Source of the DNA: an uncultured Mucilaginibacter sp.
Lineage (GTDB): Bacteria; Bacteroidota; Bacteroidia; Sphingobacteriales; Sphingobacteriaceae
Direction: 5' to 3'
NCBI GenBank assembly: GCA_913775265.1
Contig: CAJYJH010000033.1
Location: 1-64,000 of the forward strand
DNA length: 64,000 nucleotides
Shown: one piece after another, positions 1 through 8,336 of the stretch
How the letters are laid out: every line of letters begins with the position of its first letter
How positions within the stretch are numbered: position 1 is the stretch's first letter
Program-made: the position numbers and the translations under genes
The notes under the pieces: model-generated
Database searches by the model: none
What the model saw: only the letters and a program-made list of their open reading frames with translations
What the model was told of the DNA's origin: nothing

Positions 1-263
1 ACTGAAAAACGAAAATAAAAGTAACATCTACCTATGTTACAACATTAGTTAAAAAGAGAATTCTCAGGCACCCAAGTTGAGATGATTTTGTTCTTTGTTT
101 TGGGTTTAATCAATAGTTTAAATTAATGAGGGGAAAGGGAGCTTCGCAAGTAGCTCTCTTTTTTTGTGCCTTAATTTTTGCAATCTCTCTTTAACGTCAA
201 AATCTATAGAAATTGTAGACTTTTTAATTCCTTTTACTTTATTTTGCCGGCATTGTAAACATA
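1..263. other. Non-coding leader stretch with two hairpins
   Basis: No convincing coding region is seen in the first 263 bases. Positions 21-40 form a 7-bp hairpin (GTAACAT/ATGTTAC, 6-nt loop). Positions 137-165 form a terminator-like hairpin with a T run. The stretch may be the 3' end of a gene or RNA that lies left of the window; nothing here identifies it. Confidence 0.5.
137..165 (+). terminator. Rho-independent terminator
   Basis: GAGCT (139-143) pairs with AGCTC (152-156), extended by a G-T and a G-C pair, and is followed by a run of T. It reads rightwards, so it would end a transcript entering from left of the window. Confidence 0.6.
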
Positions 264-1481
264 ATGTCGTTCATGAAAAAATACTTCGTCTTTCTATTAA
301 TCAGTATATATAGTGTTGGTGCATTTGCGCAAGGCAAGCTTAAAGCCGGCGTTTGGAGGGGGGTACTAAGACCTGCTGCAGGCGAATTGCCCTTTAATTT
401 TGAAGTAAAAGATACTACTGGCAGGCAACAACTGACTATATTTAACGCGGGTGAGCGTTTTAAAGTAAAAGATATCAGAGTAAAAGATGATTCGGTTTTT
501 ATCCGTATGCCTTTGTTCGATTCGGAGTTTAAGCTACAGCAAAAAGGTAATATTTTAACCGGCAACTGGATCAAGCACTCAGGCAGTCGCGATGCTGTAA
601 CTCCTTTCACAGCACAATACAACGTTAAGTGGCGATTTTTTGAAAAGCCTGAGGCTCCTGCTTATCAAATTACCGGCAGATGGTCTGCCATTTTTGGCGA
701 GGGTGCTGATCGCGATACAACCGTAGGCGAATTTGTGCAAAAAGGCAGCCGTGTAACCGGGACCTTTTTAACCACCACTGGCGATTACCGTTACCTGGAA
801 GGCACCGTAAGCGGTAAAAAACTTTATTTATCTTGTTTTGACGGCGGCCATGCATTTTTGTTTACCGCGAACATTCAAAACCCGAAAACTATAACCAACG
901 GTTTGTTCGGTACCACATCATGGACAGCAATTAAAAACCCTAATGCTAAATTGCCCGATGCTTATTCGTTAACCGTTTTAAAACCGGGCTATAAAAAAAT
1001 CGAATTTTCATTCCCGGACTTAAACGGGCAAAAGGTCAGCCTTAATGATGCGCGTTTCAAAAATAAGGTAGTGATAATACAAATTATGGGTTCGTGGTGC
1101 CCTAATTGTATGGACGAAACAGGCTACTTGGTGAACTACTACAAAAAGTATCATAAAAAAGGGGTTGAAGTATTAGGCTTGGCTTACGAACGCAGCGCCG
1201 AGTTTGAGCAGGCCCGCAAAGCTGTATTACAGGAGAAAGAGCATTTCAACGTACTTTATCCGCTATTGCTCACCGGATATACTAACAACAAAAAGGAAAC
1301 AGCTAAAAGTCTGCCCATGCTGAGCAATTTTCTGGCATTCCCGACCACCATCATCATCGACAAAAAAGGCGATGTGCGTAAAATTTATACCGGCTTTAGC
1401 GGACCGGGAACGGGTGACCACTACACAGAGTTTGTAAACGGCTTTGAAAGATTAACAGATAATCTGTTAGCTGAGAAATAG
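264..1481 (+). CDS. Secreted TlpA-like thioredoxin-fold protein
   Basis: A 405-residue exported protein. An N-terminal signal peptide (MKKYFVFLLISIYSVGAFAQ) is followed by about 250 residues with no recognised fold, then a C-terminal thioredoxin/AhpC-TSA-like domain with the redox motif GSWCPNC. Family members are periplasmic disulfide reductases or oxidases anchored to or exported across the inner membrane in Bacteroidota. The ATG at 264 and the one at 273 are both possible; the latter begins directly with the signal peptide. A partial -7 element (TATTTTG, 240-246) lies just upstream. Its stop faces the DUF1456 gene across a shared terminator. The substrate is unknown. Confidence 0.85.
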   Translation: MSFMKKYFVFLLISIYSVGAFAQGKLKAGVWRGVLRPAAGELPFNFEVKDTTGRQQLTIFNAGERFKVKDIRVKDDSVFIRMPLFDSEFKLQQKGNILTGNWIKHSGSRDAVTPFTAQYNVKWRFFEKPEAPAYQITGRWSAIFGEGADRDTTVGEFVQKGSRVTGTFLTTTGDYRYLEGTVSGKKLYLSCFDGGHAFLFTANIQNPKTITNGLFGTTSWTAIKNPNAKLPDAYSLTVLKPGYKKIEFSFPDLNGQKVSLNDARFKNKVVIIQIMGSWCPNCMDETGYLVNYYKKYHKKGVEVLGLAYERSAEFEQARKAVLQEKEHFNVLYPLLLTGYTNNKKETAKSLPMLSNFLAFPTTIIIDKKGDVRKIYTGFSGPGTGDHYTEFVNGFERLTDNLLAEK

Positions 1482-1502
1482 CCTTTAAATTTGAATACTA
1501 AA

Positions 1503-1533
1503 AACAAAGGACACTTATTTAGTGTCCTTTGTT
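1503..1533. terminator. Bidirectional terminator, overlaps DUF1456 stop
   Basis: A perfect 13-bp inverted repeat (AACAAAGGACACT / AGTGTCCTTTGTT) with a 5-nt loop serves both the thioredoxin gene and the convergent DUF1456 gene. Its right arm encodes the last residues of the DUF1456 protein, and the stop codon sits at the edge of the loop. Confidence 0.8.
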
Positions 1534-1760
1534 GATTTCTTTTCTCTGGGGCCACGTTTATAAATAATCAGCCCGTTTAAAAAATTACGTAATATCTGAT
1601 CGCCGCAAGGTTTAAAATTTGGATGATCTTCGGCACGGAAAATAGCGCTTAGTTCGGTTTTACTAACATTGAAGTCGGCCAGTTTTAAAACGGCTACAAT
1701 ATCGTCGTCGGTAAACTTCATGGCTACCCGAAGTTTTTTCATAATATCATTATTGCTCAT
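1515..1760 (-). CDS. DUF1456 family protein (single repeat)
   Basis: An 81-residue cytosolic protein that matches DUF1456 (YehS-like) from memory: an MSNNDIMKKLRVA start, the FTDDDIVAVL segment, and a conserved RNFLNGLIIYKRG close. Enterobacterial YehS carries two copies of this unit; here only one is present, so the protein is about half length. The last residues are charged and encoded within the terminator stem. It lies 50 bp downstream of the DbpA-like helicase on the same strand and may be co-transcribed, though a TAAGTTTG element (1790-1797) could give it its own promoter. Function is unknown. Confidence 0.8.
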   Translation of the reverse strand: MSNNDIMKKLRVAMKFTDDDIVAVLKLADFNVSKTELSAIFRAEDHPNFKPCGDQILRNFLNGLIIYKRGPREKKSTKDTK

Positions 1761-1789
1761 AACACTGTTTTGCCTTTATATTGAAATTT

Positions 1790-1797
1790 CAAACTTA
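1790..1797 (-). promoter_or_regulatory. Candidate -7 element for the DUF1456 gene
   Basis: TAAGTTTG on the minus strand matches the Bacteroidota -7 consensus TAnnTTTG, about 30 bp before the start codon. No clear -33 TTTG is seen. A 12-bp palindrome TTGAAATTTCAA (1781-1792) overlaps it. Confidence 0.4.
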
Positions 1798-1810
1798 ACT
1801 TTTTTGTTTT

Positions 1811-3076
1811 TTACTTTCTCGCCTTTAAGGGAGTCCACCAACTGTTCATCTTATTGCGTTTTACGGCGGCGTACGATGAGTAATCCAGCACTTCAATCAA
1901 CCCAAGTTCGTCTTTATCGAGGCCGCCTTTTTTAAGCAGCAGACCAACAATATCAACTTTATTTACCTTGTCTTTTTTACCGGCAGCAATATATAGCGTA
2001 CTCCAAGGTGACGGTTTTGGTGGTTTGGGGTTTTCGGGCAGTGTTTCTTGTTCCGGCATTTCGGTTAGGTAAACCGGTTTTTCGTCCGGCGCTAACATCA
2101 GGTAAGCCGTACCTTTAGCATGCATCCTGGCCGTGCGTCCGTTGCGGTGCAGAAAGGCCTCTTCGTTATGCGGCATTTGGTAATGCACCACGTGTTCAAT
2201 CTCTGGAATGTCTAACCCGCGCGATGCCATGTCGGTAGTAATGAGTATTCGATGACTGCCATTACGAAATTTTAACAACGCCCGTTCGCGGTCCTCCTGT
2301 TCCATGCCGCCATGAAAAATGTCATTCGGCAGGCCTTTGATCCAAAGTAGTTCGCTGATGCGTTCAACCGCATCGCGGTGGTTGCAAAAAATGAGTGTCG
2401 CGTTTGAGCCAATCTTACAAACCAAAGCAAACAGCGCATTCAGTTTGTCTGCAGCTTCGCTAATGACCACTTTGTATTTCAAATCGGGTGCTATCGCCGC
2501 ATTTGACAGAAAGTCGACCTGTACAGGCTTAACCAGACCTGTAAACGAGGGGATTTCTTCCATTTGGGTAGCCGAAATAAGCATACGCTTTTTTAAAGCA
2601 GGCAATTGCTTAATAATATATTCCATGTCATCCTGAAAGCCAAACTCTAAAGATTTATCAAACTCATCAAGAATCAAAGTATGTATAGTTTTGGTACTAA
2701 AACTCTCCCGACGTAAATGATGGCTGATGCGGCCCGGAGTGCCAATTAATACAGCCGGTGGTTCCGATAAATTATTACGCTCAACTTTTACCGGATGACC
2801 ACCGTAGCAACAGTTTACTTTAAACCCGCTTCCCATAGCACGAAAAACCTGCTCAATCTGCAAAGCCAGCTCACGCGATGGTACCAGGATAAGCGTCTGC
2901 ACTGTAGGAATACTCTTATTAAGCAAGCCCAGCAGGGGCAACAAAAAGCCAAGCGTTTTGCCAGATCCTGTTGGCGAAAGCAGTATGACATCGCTTTTTT
3001 TAATAGCGCTCATCGCGGCTTCCTGCATAGGATTAAGGGCAGTAATTTTTAAATTACTAAGAGTTTGTGCAATCAT
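1811..3076 (-). CDS. DEAD-box ATP-dependent RNA helicase, DbpA-like
   Basis: A 421-residue helicase. The Q-motif region (LNPMQ, near 14-18) precedes Walker A SPTGSGKT (34-41); motif II is DEFD at 137-140 instead of DEAD; motif III SAT and motif VI HRNGRTAR are present. The C-terminal region (LYIAAGKKDKVNK onward, ending SSYAAVKR) resembles the DbpA RNA-binding domain that docks on 23S rRNA hairpin 92, so a role in large-subunit assembly is the best inference. A -7 element TACCTTTG (3099-3106) lies just before the chosen ATG. The DUF1456 gene follows on the same strand. Confidence 0.9.
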   Translation of the reverse strand: MIAQTLSNLKITALNPMQEAAMSAIKKSDVILLSPTGSGKTLGFLLPLLGLLNKSIPTVQTLILVPSRELALQIEQVFRAMGSGFKVNCCYGGHPVKVERNNLSEPPAVLIGTPGRISHHLRRESFSTKTIHTLILDEFDKSLEFGFQDDMEYIIKQLPALKKRMLISATQMEEIPSFTGLVKPVQVDFLSNAAIAPDLKYKVVISEAADKLNALFALVCKIGSNATLIFCNHRDAVERISELLWIKGLPNDIFHGGMEQEDRERALLKFRNGSHRILITTDMASRGLDIPEIEHVVHYQMPHNEEAFLHRNGRTARMHAKGTAYLMLAPDEKPVYLTEMPEQETLPENPKPPKPSPWSTLYIAAGKKDKVNKVDIVGLLLKKGGLDKDELGLIEVLDYSSYAAVKRNKMNSWWTPLKARK

Positions 3077-3098
3077 TTATTGGGTGCTGTAATGCACT

Positions 3099-3106
3099 CA
3101 AAGGTA
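3099..3106 (-). promoter_or_regulatory. Candidate -7 element for the helicase gene
   Basis: TACCTTTG on the minus strand fits TAnnTTTG and predicts a transcript start roughly 15-20 bases before the ATG at 3076. No -33 element was found. Confidence 0.45.
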
Positions 3107-3189
3107 GGTATAATAGTAGGCGTTAGCGATTGTGTTATTTTTTAAGCGCGTGCATAAGTGCATAGTTCTGCAGAGGGTGTAATTGCTGT

Positions 3190-3567
3190 TTAGTGACGAT
3201 TAGGTTGGGTATGAAGTAAGTTTTCCACAATCGCAATAGTTAGGATTCCTACGGTATAGGCTATCAAATCGCTCCACAAAAAGCCTTGTCCTAAAATCAA
3301 GTGGCCTATCAAAGTCGACCGAATATGGTTGATCCAGGGTGCCTGGTAAACCTGGCTGATTTCAATGGCAAAGCAAAAAGTCAGGCTCCATGCAGCAATT
3401 TTAATAATACAAGTATGAATGAAGATCATTCTCATCAGCAAGTAAATCATTACTGCCCATAATGCATCGCCAAGCCATAAGGGGATAAAAGCCATTTTAC
3501 GAGATACTAGACCCGCGGCAATCACGGCGACAACGCAGAGTAAATGTTTGAGCCTAAGCTTGTTCAT
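3190..3567 (-). CDS. DUF2809 family membrane protein
   Basis: About 125 residues with four hydrophobic segments. The family-typical pieces GLVSRK and LGDALWAVMIYLL near the N-terminus, and a conserved acidic EISQ segment, match DUF2809. An upstream ATG at 3606 would add a Tyr-rich, non-hydrophobic leader; the ATG at 3567 (MNKLRLKH) directly precedes the first membrane segment and is preferred. It is divergent from aspS and not obviously in an operon. Function is unknown. Confidence 0.75.
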   Translation of the reverse strand: MNKLRLKHLLCVVAVIAAGLVSRKMAFIPLWLGDALWAVMIYLLMRMIFIHTCIIKIAAWSLTFCFAIEISQVYQAPWINHIRSTLIGHLILGQGFLWSDLIAYTVGILTIAIVENLLHTQPNRH

Positions 3568-3680
3568 GCAAGGGTGTAAGCGGTAATAATAATAGTTTTT
3601 TGCCAATGTTATAATTTAACACATAGTTTTCTGCTATTGCGGAAATGGGAAAAAACAAGAAAAAATCAAAATGTAAAAAG

Positions 3681-3688
3681 TACTTTTG
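3681..3688 (+). promoter_or_regulatory. -7 promoter element of aspS
   Basis: TACTTTTG is an exact TAnnTTTG match. It predicts a start of transcription near 3694, which places the upstream in-frame ATG at 3645 outside the message and supports translation from 3711. Confidence 0.6.
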
Positions 3689-3710
3689 CAAACTTTATAT
3701 ATTTGGTGAT

Positions 3711-5456
3711 ATGCTTAGAACTCATACTTGTGGCGAGTTAAATCTCAATGATTTAGGTAAAACAGTAACCCTTTGCGGATGGGTACAAAAATCGCGTGAT
3801 TTGGGTGGTACTACATTTATTGATGTACGCGACCGCTACGGAATTACCCAGTTGGTACTAAACACTGATACCGATGCAACTTTGCGCGAAGCCGGGCGTA
3901 ACCTTGGTCGCGAATTTGTAATTAAAGTAAGCGGTAAAGTACTGGAGCGTACCAGCAAAAACCTTAAGATCCCGACCGGCGAAATCGAAATTGCTGTGGA
4001 AGGATTGGAAGTGCTGAACGAAGCTAAAATACCACCATTTATTATTGAGGACGTTACCGACGGCGGCGAGGAGCTTCGCGCTAAATACCGTTACCTGGAT
4101 TTACGCCGTAATCCGATACGCAAAAACCTGATGCTGCGGCATAAAATGGCTCAGGAAATCCGCCGTTACTTAGATGGGTTGGATTTTATGGAGGTAGAAA
4201 CACCGGTGCTGATTAAATCTACACCTGAAGGTGCACGCGATTTTGTGGTGCCCAGCCGCATGAATCCGGGTGAGTTTTATGCCCTCCCACAATCTCCGCA
4301 AACCTTTAAGCAATTATTGATGGTAAGCGGTTTCGACCGTTATTTCCAAATTGTAAAATGTTTCAGGGATGAAGATTTACGTGCCGACCGCCAGCCGGAG
4401 TTTACGCAGATCGACTGTGAAATGTCGTTTATCGAGCAGGAAGATATCCTGAATATCTTCGAAGGCCTGGCCCGTCATCTGTTTAAAAACATAAAAGACA
4501 TTGAGTTGGACGCTTTTCCGCGTATGCAATATGCTGATGCTATGCGTTTATATGGTTCAGACAAACCTGATATCCGTTTCGGGATGCAGTTTGTAGAACT
4601 GAACGACATTGTAAAGGGCAAAAACTTTGGAGTATTTGATAACGCCGAACTGGTAGTTGGTATCAATGCCAAAGGTGCTGCCAGCTATACCCGTAAGCAA
4701 TTAGACGAATTAACTGATTGGTTAAAGCGCCCGCAGATTGGTGCTACTGGTTTAATTTACATGCGTCATAACGATGATGGCAGCCTGAAATCATCGGTTG
4801 ATAAGTTTTATAACGAAGAAGAACTGCAAAAATGGTCGGCTGTGTTTAAAACCCAGCCCGGCGATTTAGTGTTGATCCTGGCTGGTAGTACCGATAAGGT
4901 ACGTAAGCAACTGAATGAGTTACGTTTAGAGATGGGCAGCCGTTTAGGATTGCGTAATAAAGATGTTTTTGCACCGCTATGGGTGCTCGATTTTCCGCTG
5001 CTGGAGTTTGATGAAGAGTCGGGCCGCTGGCATGCCATGCACCACCCATTCACCTCGCCTAAACCTGAGGATATTGCTCAATTAGATAACGATCCGGGAG
5101 CGGTACGCGCTAATGCGTATGATATGGTAATTAACGGTATCGAAGTAGGTGGTGGTTCTATCCGTATATACGACCGTAACCTGCAAGCTTTAATGTTTAA
5201 ACATTTAGGCTTCAGCGCTGAGGAAGCACAAAAGCAATTTGGCTTTTTAATGGATGCCTTTGAGTTTGGTGCACCTCCGCATGGTGGTATTGCCTTAGGT
5301 TTCGACAGGCTTTGCTCTATTTTTGCCGGCCTGGATTCGATCCGTGATGTGATCGCTTTCCCTAAAAATAATTCGGGGCGCGATGTGATGATTGATTCGC
5401 CTTCGGTGATCGCCGATGCGCAGATGAAAGAGCTGAATATTAAAACAACCGTATAG
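3711..5456 (+). CDS. aspS: Aspartate--tRNA ligase
   Basis: A 581-residue class II aminoacyl-tRNA synthetase that charges tRNA-Asp. An N-terminal OB-fold anticodon-binding domain starts at [11 protein letters not shown]; the catalytic core shows motif 2 ([18 protein letters not shown]), the bacterial GAD insertion in the middle third, and motif 3 ([10 protein letters not shown]). Length is normal for bacterial AspRS. An in-frame ATG at 3645 would add 22 Lys-rich residues, but a perfect -7 element lies between it and 3711, so 3711 is chosen. The FKBP lipoprotein gene starts 7 bases after its stop, suggesting an operon. Confidence 0.97.
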   Translation: MLRTHTCGELNLNDLGKTVTLCGWVQKSRDLGGTTFIDVRDRYGITQLVLNTDTDATLREAGRNLGREFVIKVSGKVLERTSKNLKIPTGEIEIAVEGLEVLNEAKIPPFIIEDVTDGGEELRAKYRYLDLRRNPIRKNLMLRHKMAQEIRRYLDGLDFMEVETPVLIKSTPEGARDFVVPSRMNPGEFYALPQSPQTFKQLLMVSGFDRYFQIVKCFRDEDLRADRQPEFTQIDCEMSFIEQEDILNIFEGLARHLFKNIKDIELDAFPRMQYADAMRLYGSDKPDIRFGMQFVELNDIVKGKNFGVFDNAELVVGINAKGAASYTRKQLDELTDWLKRPQIGATGLIYMRHNDDGSLKSSVDKFYNEEELQKWSAVFKTQPGDLVLILAGSTDKVRKQLNELRLEMGSRLGLRNKDVFAPLWVLDFPLLEFDEESGRWHAMHHPFTSPKPEDIAQLDNDPGAVRANAYDMVINGIEVGGGSIRIYDRNLQALMFKHLGFSAEEAQKQFGFLMDAFEFGAPPHGGIALGFDRLCSIFAGLDSIRDVIAFPKNNSGRDVMIDSPSVIADAQMKELNIKTTV

Positions 5457-5463
5457 ATAGTTC

Positions 5464-5925
5464 ATGAAAAGATTAATGTTATTGTGCAGTATGCTTATTT
5501 TGTGGGGCACGGCATGCAAAAAAGATAGTTCGGACAATGTTAGTGCTGCCGAACAAGCGGCCGCTGATGATGCTAAAATACAAGCTTACATAAAGGCTAA
5601 TGGTATTACTGCTACCAAGGATCCGTCTGGGTTATATTATCAAGTTATCACACCAGGTACCGGAGCTTATCCTACCTCGTCTTCAGCCGTTAATGTAAAC
5701 TATAACGGTAAGTTTCTGGATGGAACTTCATTTGATAGTGGAAATTATAGCAATAGCTTAAGCGGTGTTATTCAGGGCTGGCAGATAGGAGTACCTAAAA
5801 TAAATACTGGAGGTCGTATTTTGTTGCTTATACCTTCCGCTTTGGCTTATGGCCCATCAGGTCGCGATAGAATACCAGGGAATACAGTTTTAATGTTTAC
5901 AGTTGATTTGTTAAGCTTTAGATAG
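5464..5925 (+). CDS. FKBP-type peptidyl-prolyl isomerase lipoprotein
   Basis: A 153-residue exported protein with a lipoprotein signal peptide whose lipobox is LWGTAC (Cys at 18), then an Ala/Asp-rich linker and one FKBP domain (VNVNYNGKFLDGTSFDS, VIQGWQIGVPKINTGG, IPSALAYGPSGRD). The enzyme isomerises Xaa-Pro bonds and should act at the outer or inner membrane facing the periplasm. It is tightly linked to aspS. The strong palindromic terminator at 5940-5987 follows. Confidence 0.9.
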   Translation: MKRLMLLCSMLILWGTACKKDSSDNVSAAEQAAADDAKIQAYIKANGITATKDPSGLYYQVITPGTGAYPTSSSAVNVNYNGKFLDGTSFDSGNYSNSLSGVIQGWQIGVPKINTGGRILLLIPSALAYGPSGRDRIPGNTVLMFTVDLLSFR

Positions 5926-5939
5926 TATTTATTATTTTT

Positions 5940-5987
5940 AAAAAACAAAAAGCGAGGCTTCATATGAAGCCTCGCTTTTTGTTTTTT
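5940..5987. terminator. Symmetrical bidirectional terminator
   Basis: A perfect 48-base palindrome: A-run, GCGAGGCTTCAT, its complement, and a T-run. It lies between the convergent FKBP gene and the 6060 gene and serves both. Confidence 0.85.
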
Positions 5988-6059
5988 AAAGATACACTCT
6001 TGATTGGATTGTCCTAATACAGTTCAGGAGCCAATATCAGTTTGTCGTTTCACTAGTCA

Positions 6060-6701
6060 TTAATTGCTACTCCTGCTTTTATCGCCATCTGCAATCTGCT
6101 TTATCAGCGTTCCCCATGCAATAGGATTAAGCAACGGATTAGGAATGAGTGAGTGCGAATTCTGAATGCGGTTGTGCATATCCTGTGCCACTGCCGATTG
6201 TATTTCGTTAGCATCGCGCGGCAACGTACTGCCCAACGCAGCTAATGAGCTTCTGCTCAAATTCTTCCTCGCATTTTCCAAGTCATCATCGGCTAACTTC
6301 ATCGTCAAAAAATCTTTCTTGAATTCATCAGTCGTAGCCCACGGGAACATGTGGAAGGCGGGTAAATTAATGACCTGCGGTTTCATTGCAACTTGTACAG
6401 TATAACTTTTATTAGTTACGTTAGCCGGTATTACCAGTTCTTGCGGAGCAAAACCTACTGCGGTAAATCGCAAAGTATCCTGCTCGTGGGCAACAAAAGA
6501 AAAGTAGCCTTTATAGTTGGCAATAAAAACTGTTTTATTGTTTGAAAGATTGGTAATAGAAACGTACGGAACAATCACCTTCGAGCTATCAGCATTATAG
6601 GTAATCCCTGTAAACTGCACTAATGGTTTATCTGCAACCTGCGCATGGGCTGCAACTCCTGCAAGCAGGCAAACTATCCATATCAGTAAACACTTCTTCA
6701 T
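6060..6701 (-). CDS. Secreted carboxypeptidase-regulatory-like domain protein
   Basis: A 213-residue exported protein. A signal peptide (ending VAAHAQ) precedes a beta-sandwich of the CarboxypepD_reg-like type at about 25-115 (PYVSITNLSNNKTV, YKGYFSF, FTAVGFAPQEL are the usual repeat signatures). The C-terminal 100 residues are helical, charged and not recognised. Such domains are common in Bacteroidota periplasmic and outer-membrane proteins. It faces the FKBP gene. A specific function cannot be assigned. Confidence 0.75.
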   Translation of the reverse strand: MKKCLLIWIVCLLAGVAAHAQVADKPLVQFTGITYNADSSKVIVPYVSITNLSNNKTVFIANYKGYFSFVAHEQDTLRFTAVGFAPQELVIPANVTNKSYTVQVAMKPQVINLPAFHMFPWATTDEFKKDFLTMKLADDDLENARKNLSRSSLAALGSTLPRDANEIQSAVAQDMHNRIQNSHSLIPNPLLNPIAWGTLIKQIADGDKSRSSN

Positions 6702-6760
6702 CTAACACTTATAAACCGTTGTATTATTTACGCCGGTTATGCGCAAATAGTTCAGGTTTG

Positions 6761-6768
6761 CAAAAATA
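6761..6768 (-). promoter_or_regulatory. Candidate -7 element for the 6060-6701 gene
   Basis: TATTTTTG on the minus strand fits TAnnTTTG, 60 bases before the start codon; a -33 element is not evident. Confidence 0.35.
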
Positions 6769-6811
6769 ATATTTTAGGTTAGGTTGTCAGCGGGTTTAAC
6801 ATTACTTAACA

Positions 6812-7090
6812 CTAACGCATGTTAGCGGGCAAAACCGCATTCGGGTCGTCAATGTCGGTTAAATTGATAGCTTCAACTCCGGTCACTTCTGGCACAGCTT
6901 TCATAATAGCCTGCTCAATACCAGCCTTTAAAGTCATGATACTCATGGGGCATGAGCCGCATGAACCCAATAACTTAAGTTTTACTACATTATCAGGAGT
7001 AATCTCTTCCACCGAAACATTCCCACCGTCAGCCTCTAAATAAGGTCTTATCGTATCTAAGGCTGCTTCTACCTGATCAACTAAACTCAT
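6812..7090 (-). CDS. NifU-like Fe-S cluster scaffold protein
   Basis: A 92-residue NifU C-terminal domain protein. It begins with the conserved IRPYLEADGGNV segment and has the cluster-binding motif CGSC at 44-47. It assembles or carries [4Fe-4S] clusters in the cytosol. It is 40 bases downstream of the Mrp ATPase gene on the same strand; this pairing fits a cluster-delivery role. Confidence 0.92.
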   Translation of the reverse strand: MSLVDQVEAALDTIRPYLEADGGNVSVEEITPDNVVKLKLLGSCGSCPMSIMTLKAGIEQAIMKAVPEVTGVEAINLTDIDDPNAVLPANMR

Positions 7091-7130
7091 CTTTATTAAT
7101 TTATTTTAGGTAAGTAAAGATATTAAATTT

Positions 7131-8219
7131 TTAACGATTAATGACATCGGCATAGTTGGTAGCCTCAGCATTGTTAATCGCTATTTGCTGTGCAACGCGT
7201 TCGGCAATGTGCTTAAAGGCTTTATCCATAATGCCATCTTCGGCTAATACTACCGGTTTACCTGCATCGCCCGATTCACTGATACTTTTCACCAATGGGA
7301 TTTCACCTAAAAACGGTGCATTAACCAATTGAGACAGCTTCAAACCACCGCCTTGTCCAAAAACATAATATTTATTTTCAGGTAACTCAGCAGGAGTAAA
7401 GTACGACATGTTTTCGACGATGCCCAAGATAGGCACATTGATGGATTCCATCATCAGCATACCCACGCCTTTTTTTGCGTCGGCTAAGGCAACATCCTGC
7501 GGTGTGGTTACAATAACAGCACCGGTTAAAGGGAAGCTCTGGGTAACCGTAATATGAATATCGCCGGTACCAGGCGGCAAGTCAACCACCAGGTAATCCA
7601 ACTCGCCCCAATCAGCATCATTAAACAACTGTTTTACTGCGGTAGATACCATTGGGCCGCGCCATGGCACGGGTTGGTTAGGGTCGGTAAAAAAGCCTAT
7701 AGATAATAACTTAATACCATATTTTTCAATAGGCTCAATACGTGTTTTGCCATTTTGCTGGCTTGCCTTAGGGCGGGCACTTTCCAGCCCAAACATAATA
7801 GGCACCGATGGGCCGTAAATATCAGCATCAATCAGTCCCACTTTAGCACCCGATGCCGCCAAGCTCAAGGCCAGGTTAGCCGCCACGGTTGATTTACCTA
7901 CACCACCTTTGCCCGATGCTACTGCGATGATATTTTTTACACCCGGTACACCAGTGTTTTTCTGTGTGGTAACGCGCGAGGTCATGTTGATGCTCACCTC
8001 AATATCAGGGCTGATGAAATGGCTGATGGCATTACGACAGGCATTTTCTATCAATCCCTTTAAAGGGCAGGCAGGGGTAGTTAAGATTACCGAAAAGCCG
8101 AGTTTATTGCCATCAATATGTATATCCTGAATCATGTTCAGTGTAACCAGGTCTTTTTTTAAATCCGGTTCTTCAACATTGCTCAGGGCTTGTAAAACTT
8201 GTTCTGTGGTTAATTGCAT
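7131..8219 (-). CDS. Mrp/NBP35-family Fe-S carrier ATPase
   Basis: A 362-residue deviant-Walker P-loop ATPase. The N-terminal MIP18/DUF59 domain (about 1-85, with CPLKGLIENAC) is followed by the ATPase with GKGGVGKS at 103-110 and the usual DADIYGPSVP and DLPPGTGD motifs. Proteins of this family bind and transfer [4Fe-4S] clusters. The C-terminal CxxC that usually follows VENMS in ApbC is absent (the segment reads YFTPAELPENKYYVFG). It lies upstream of the NifU-like gene in one unit. A -7 element (8235-8242) precedes it. Confidence 0.92.
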   Translation of the reverse strand: MQLTTEQVLQALSNVEEPDLKKDLVTLNMIQDIHIDGNKLGFSVILTTPACPLKGLIENACRNAISHFISPDIEVSINMTSRVTTQKNTGVPGVKNIIAVASGKGGVGKSTVAANLALSLAASGAKVGLIDADIYGPSVPIMFGLESARPKASQQNGKTRIEPIEKYGIKLLSIGFFTDPNQPVPWRGPMVSTAVKQLFNDADWGELDYLVVDLPPGTGDIHITVTQSFPLTGAVIVTTPQDVALADAKKGVGMLMMESINVPILGIVENMSYFTPAELPENKYYVFGQGGGLKLSQLVNAPFLGEIPLVKSISESGDAGKPVVLAEDGIMDKAFKHIAERVAQQIAINNAEATNYADVINR

Positions 8220-8234
8220 GATATGTTACTGGTG

Positions 8235-8242
8235 CAAAAATA
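8235..8242 (-). promoter_or_regulatory. Candidate -7 element for mrp-nifU
   Basis: TATTTTTG on the minus strand fits TAnnTTTG and predicts a leader of about 10 bases. Confidence 0.45.
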
Positions 8243-8314
8243 CTAAAACCGCCACTAATACTTTTTGTTACAGAAATATTTGAAGTTCAAAATCGTTTTA
8301 TAGCCGATAAGAAT

Positions 8315-8322
8315 TAGTTTTG
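8315..8322 (+). promoter_or_regulatory. Candidate -7 element for the GT51 gene
   Basis: TAGTTTTG fits TAnnTTTG and predicts a leader of about 8-10 bases before the ATG at 8337. Confidence 0.45.
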
Positions 8323-8336
8323 GATAAAATTTACTG

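Noticed and set aside
1-165. tmRNA or 6S RNA 3' end
   Set aside because: No T-arm consensus, CCA end or recognisable conserved structure; only generic hairpins are visible.
3645-3710. N-terminal extension of aspS
   Set aside because: A perfect -7 element lies inside it and the Lys-rich residues do not belong to the OB-fold.
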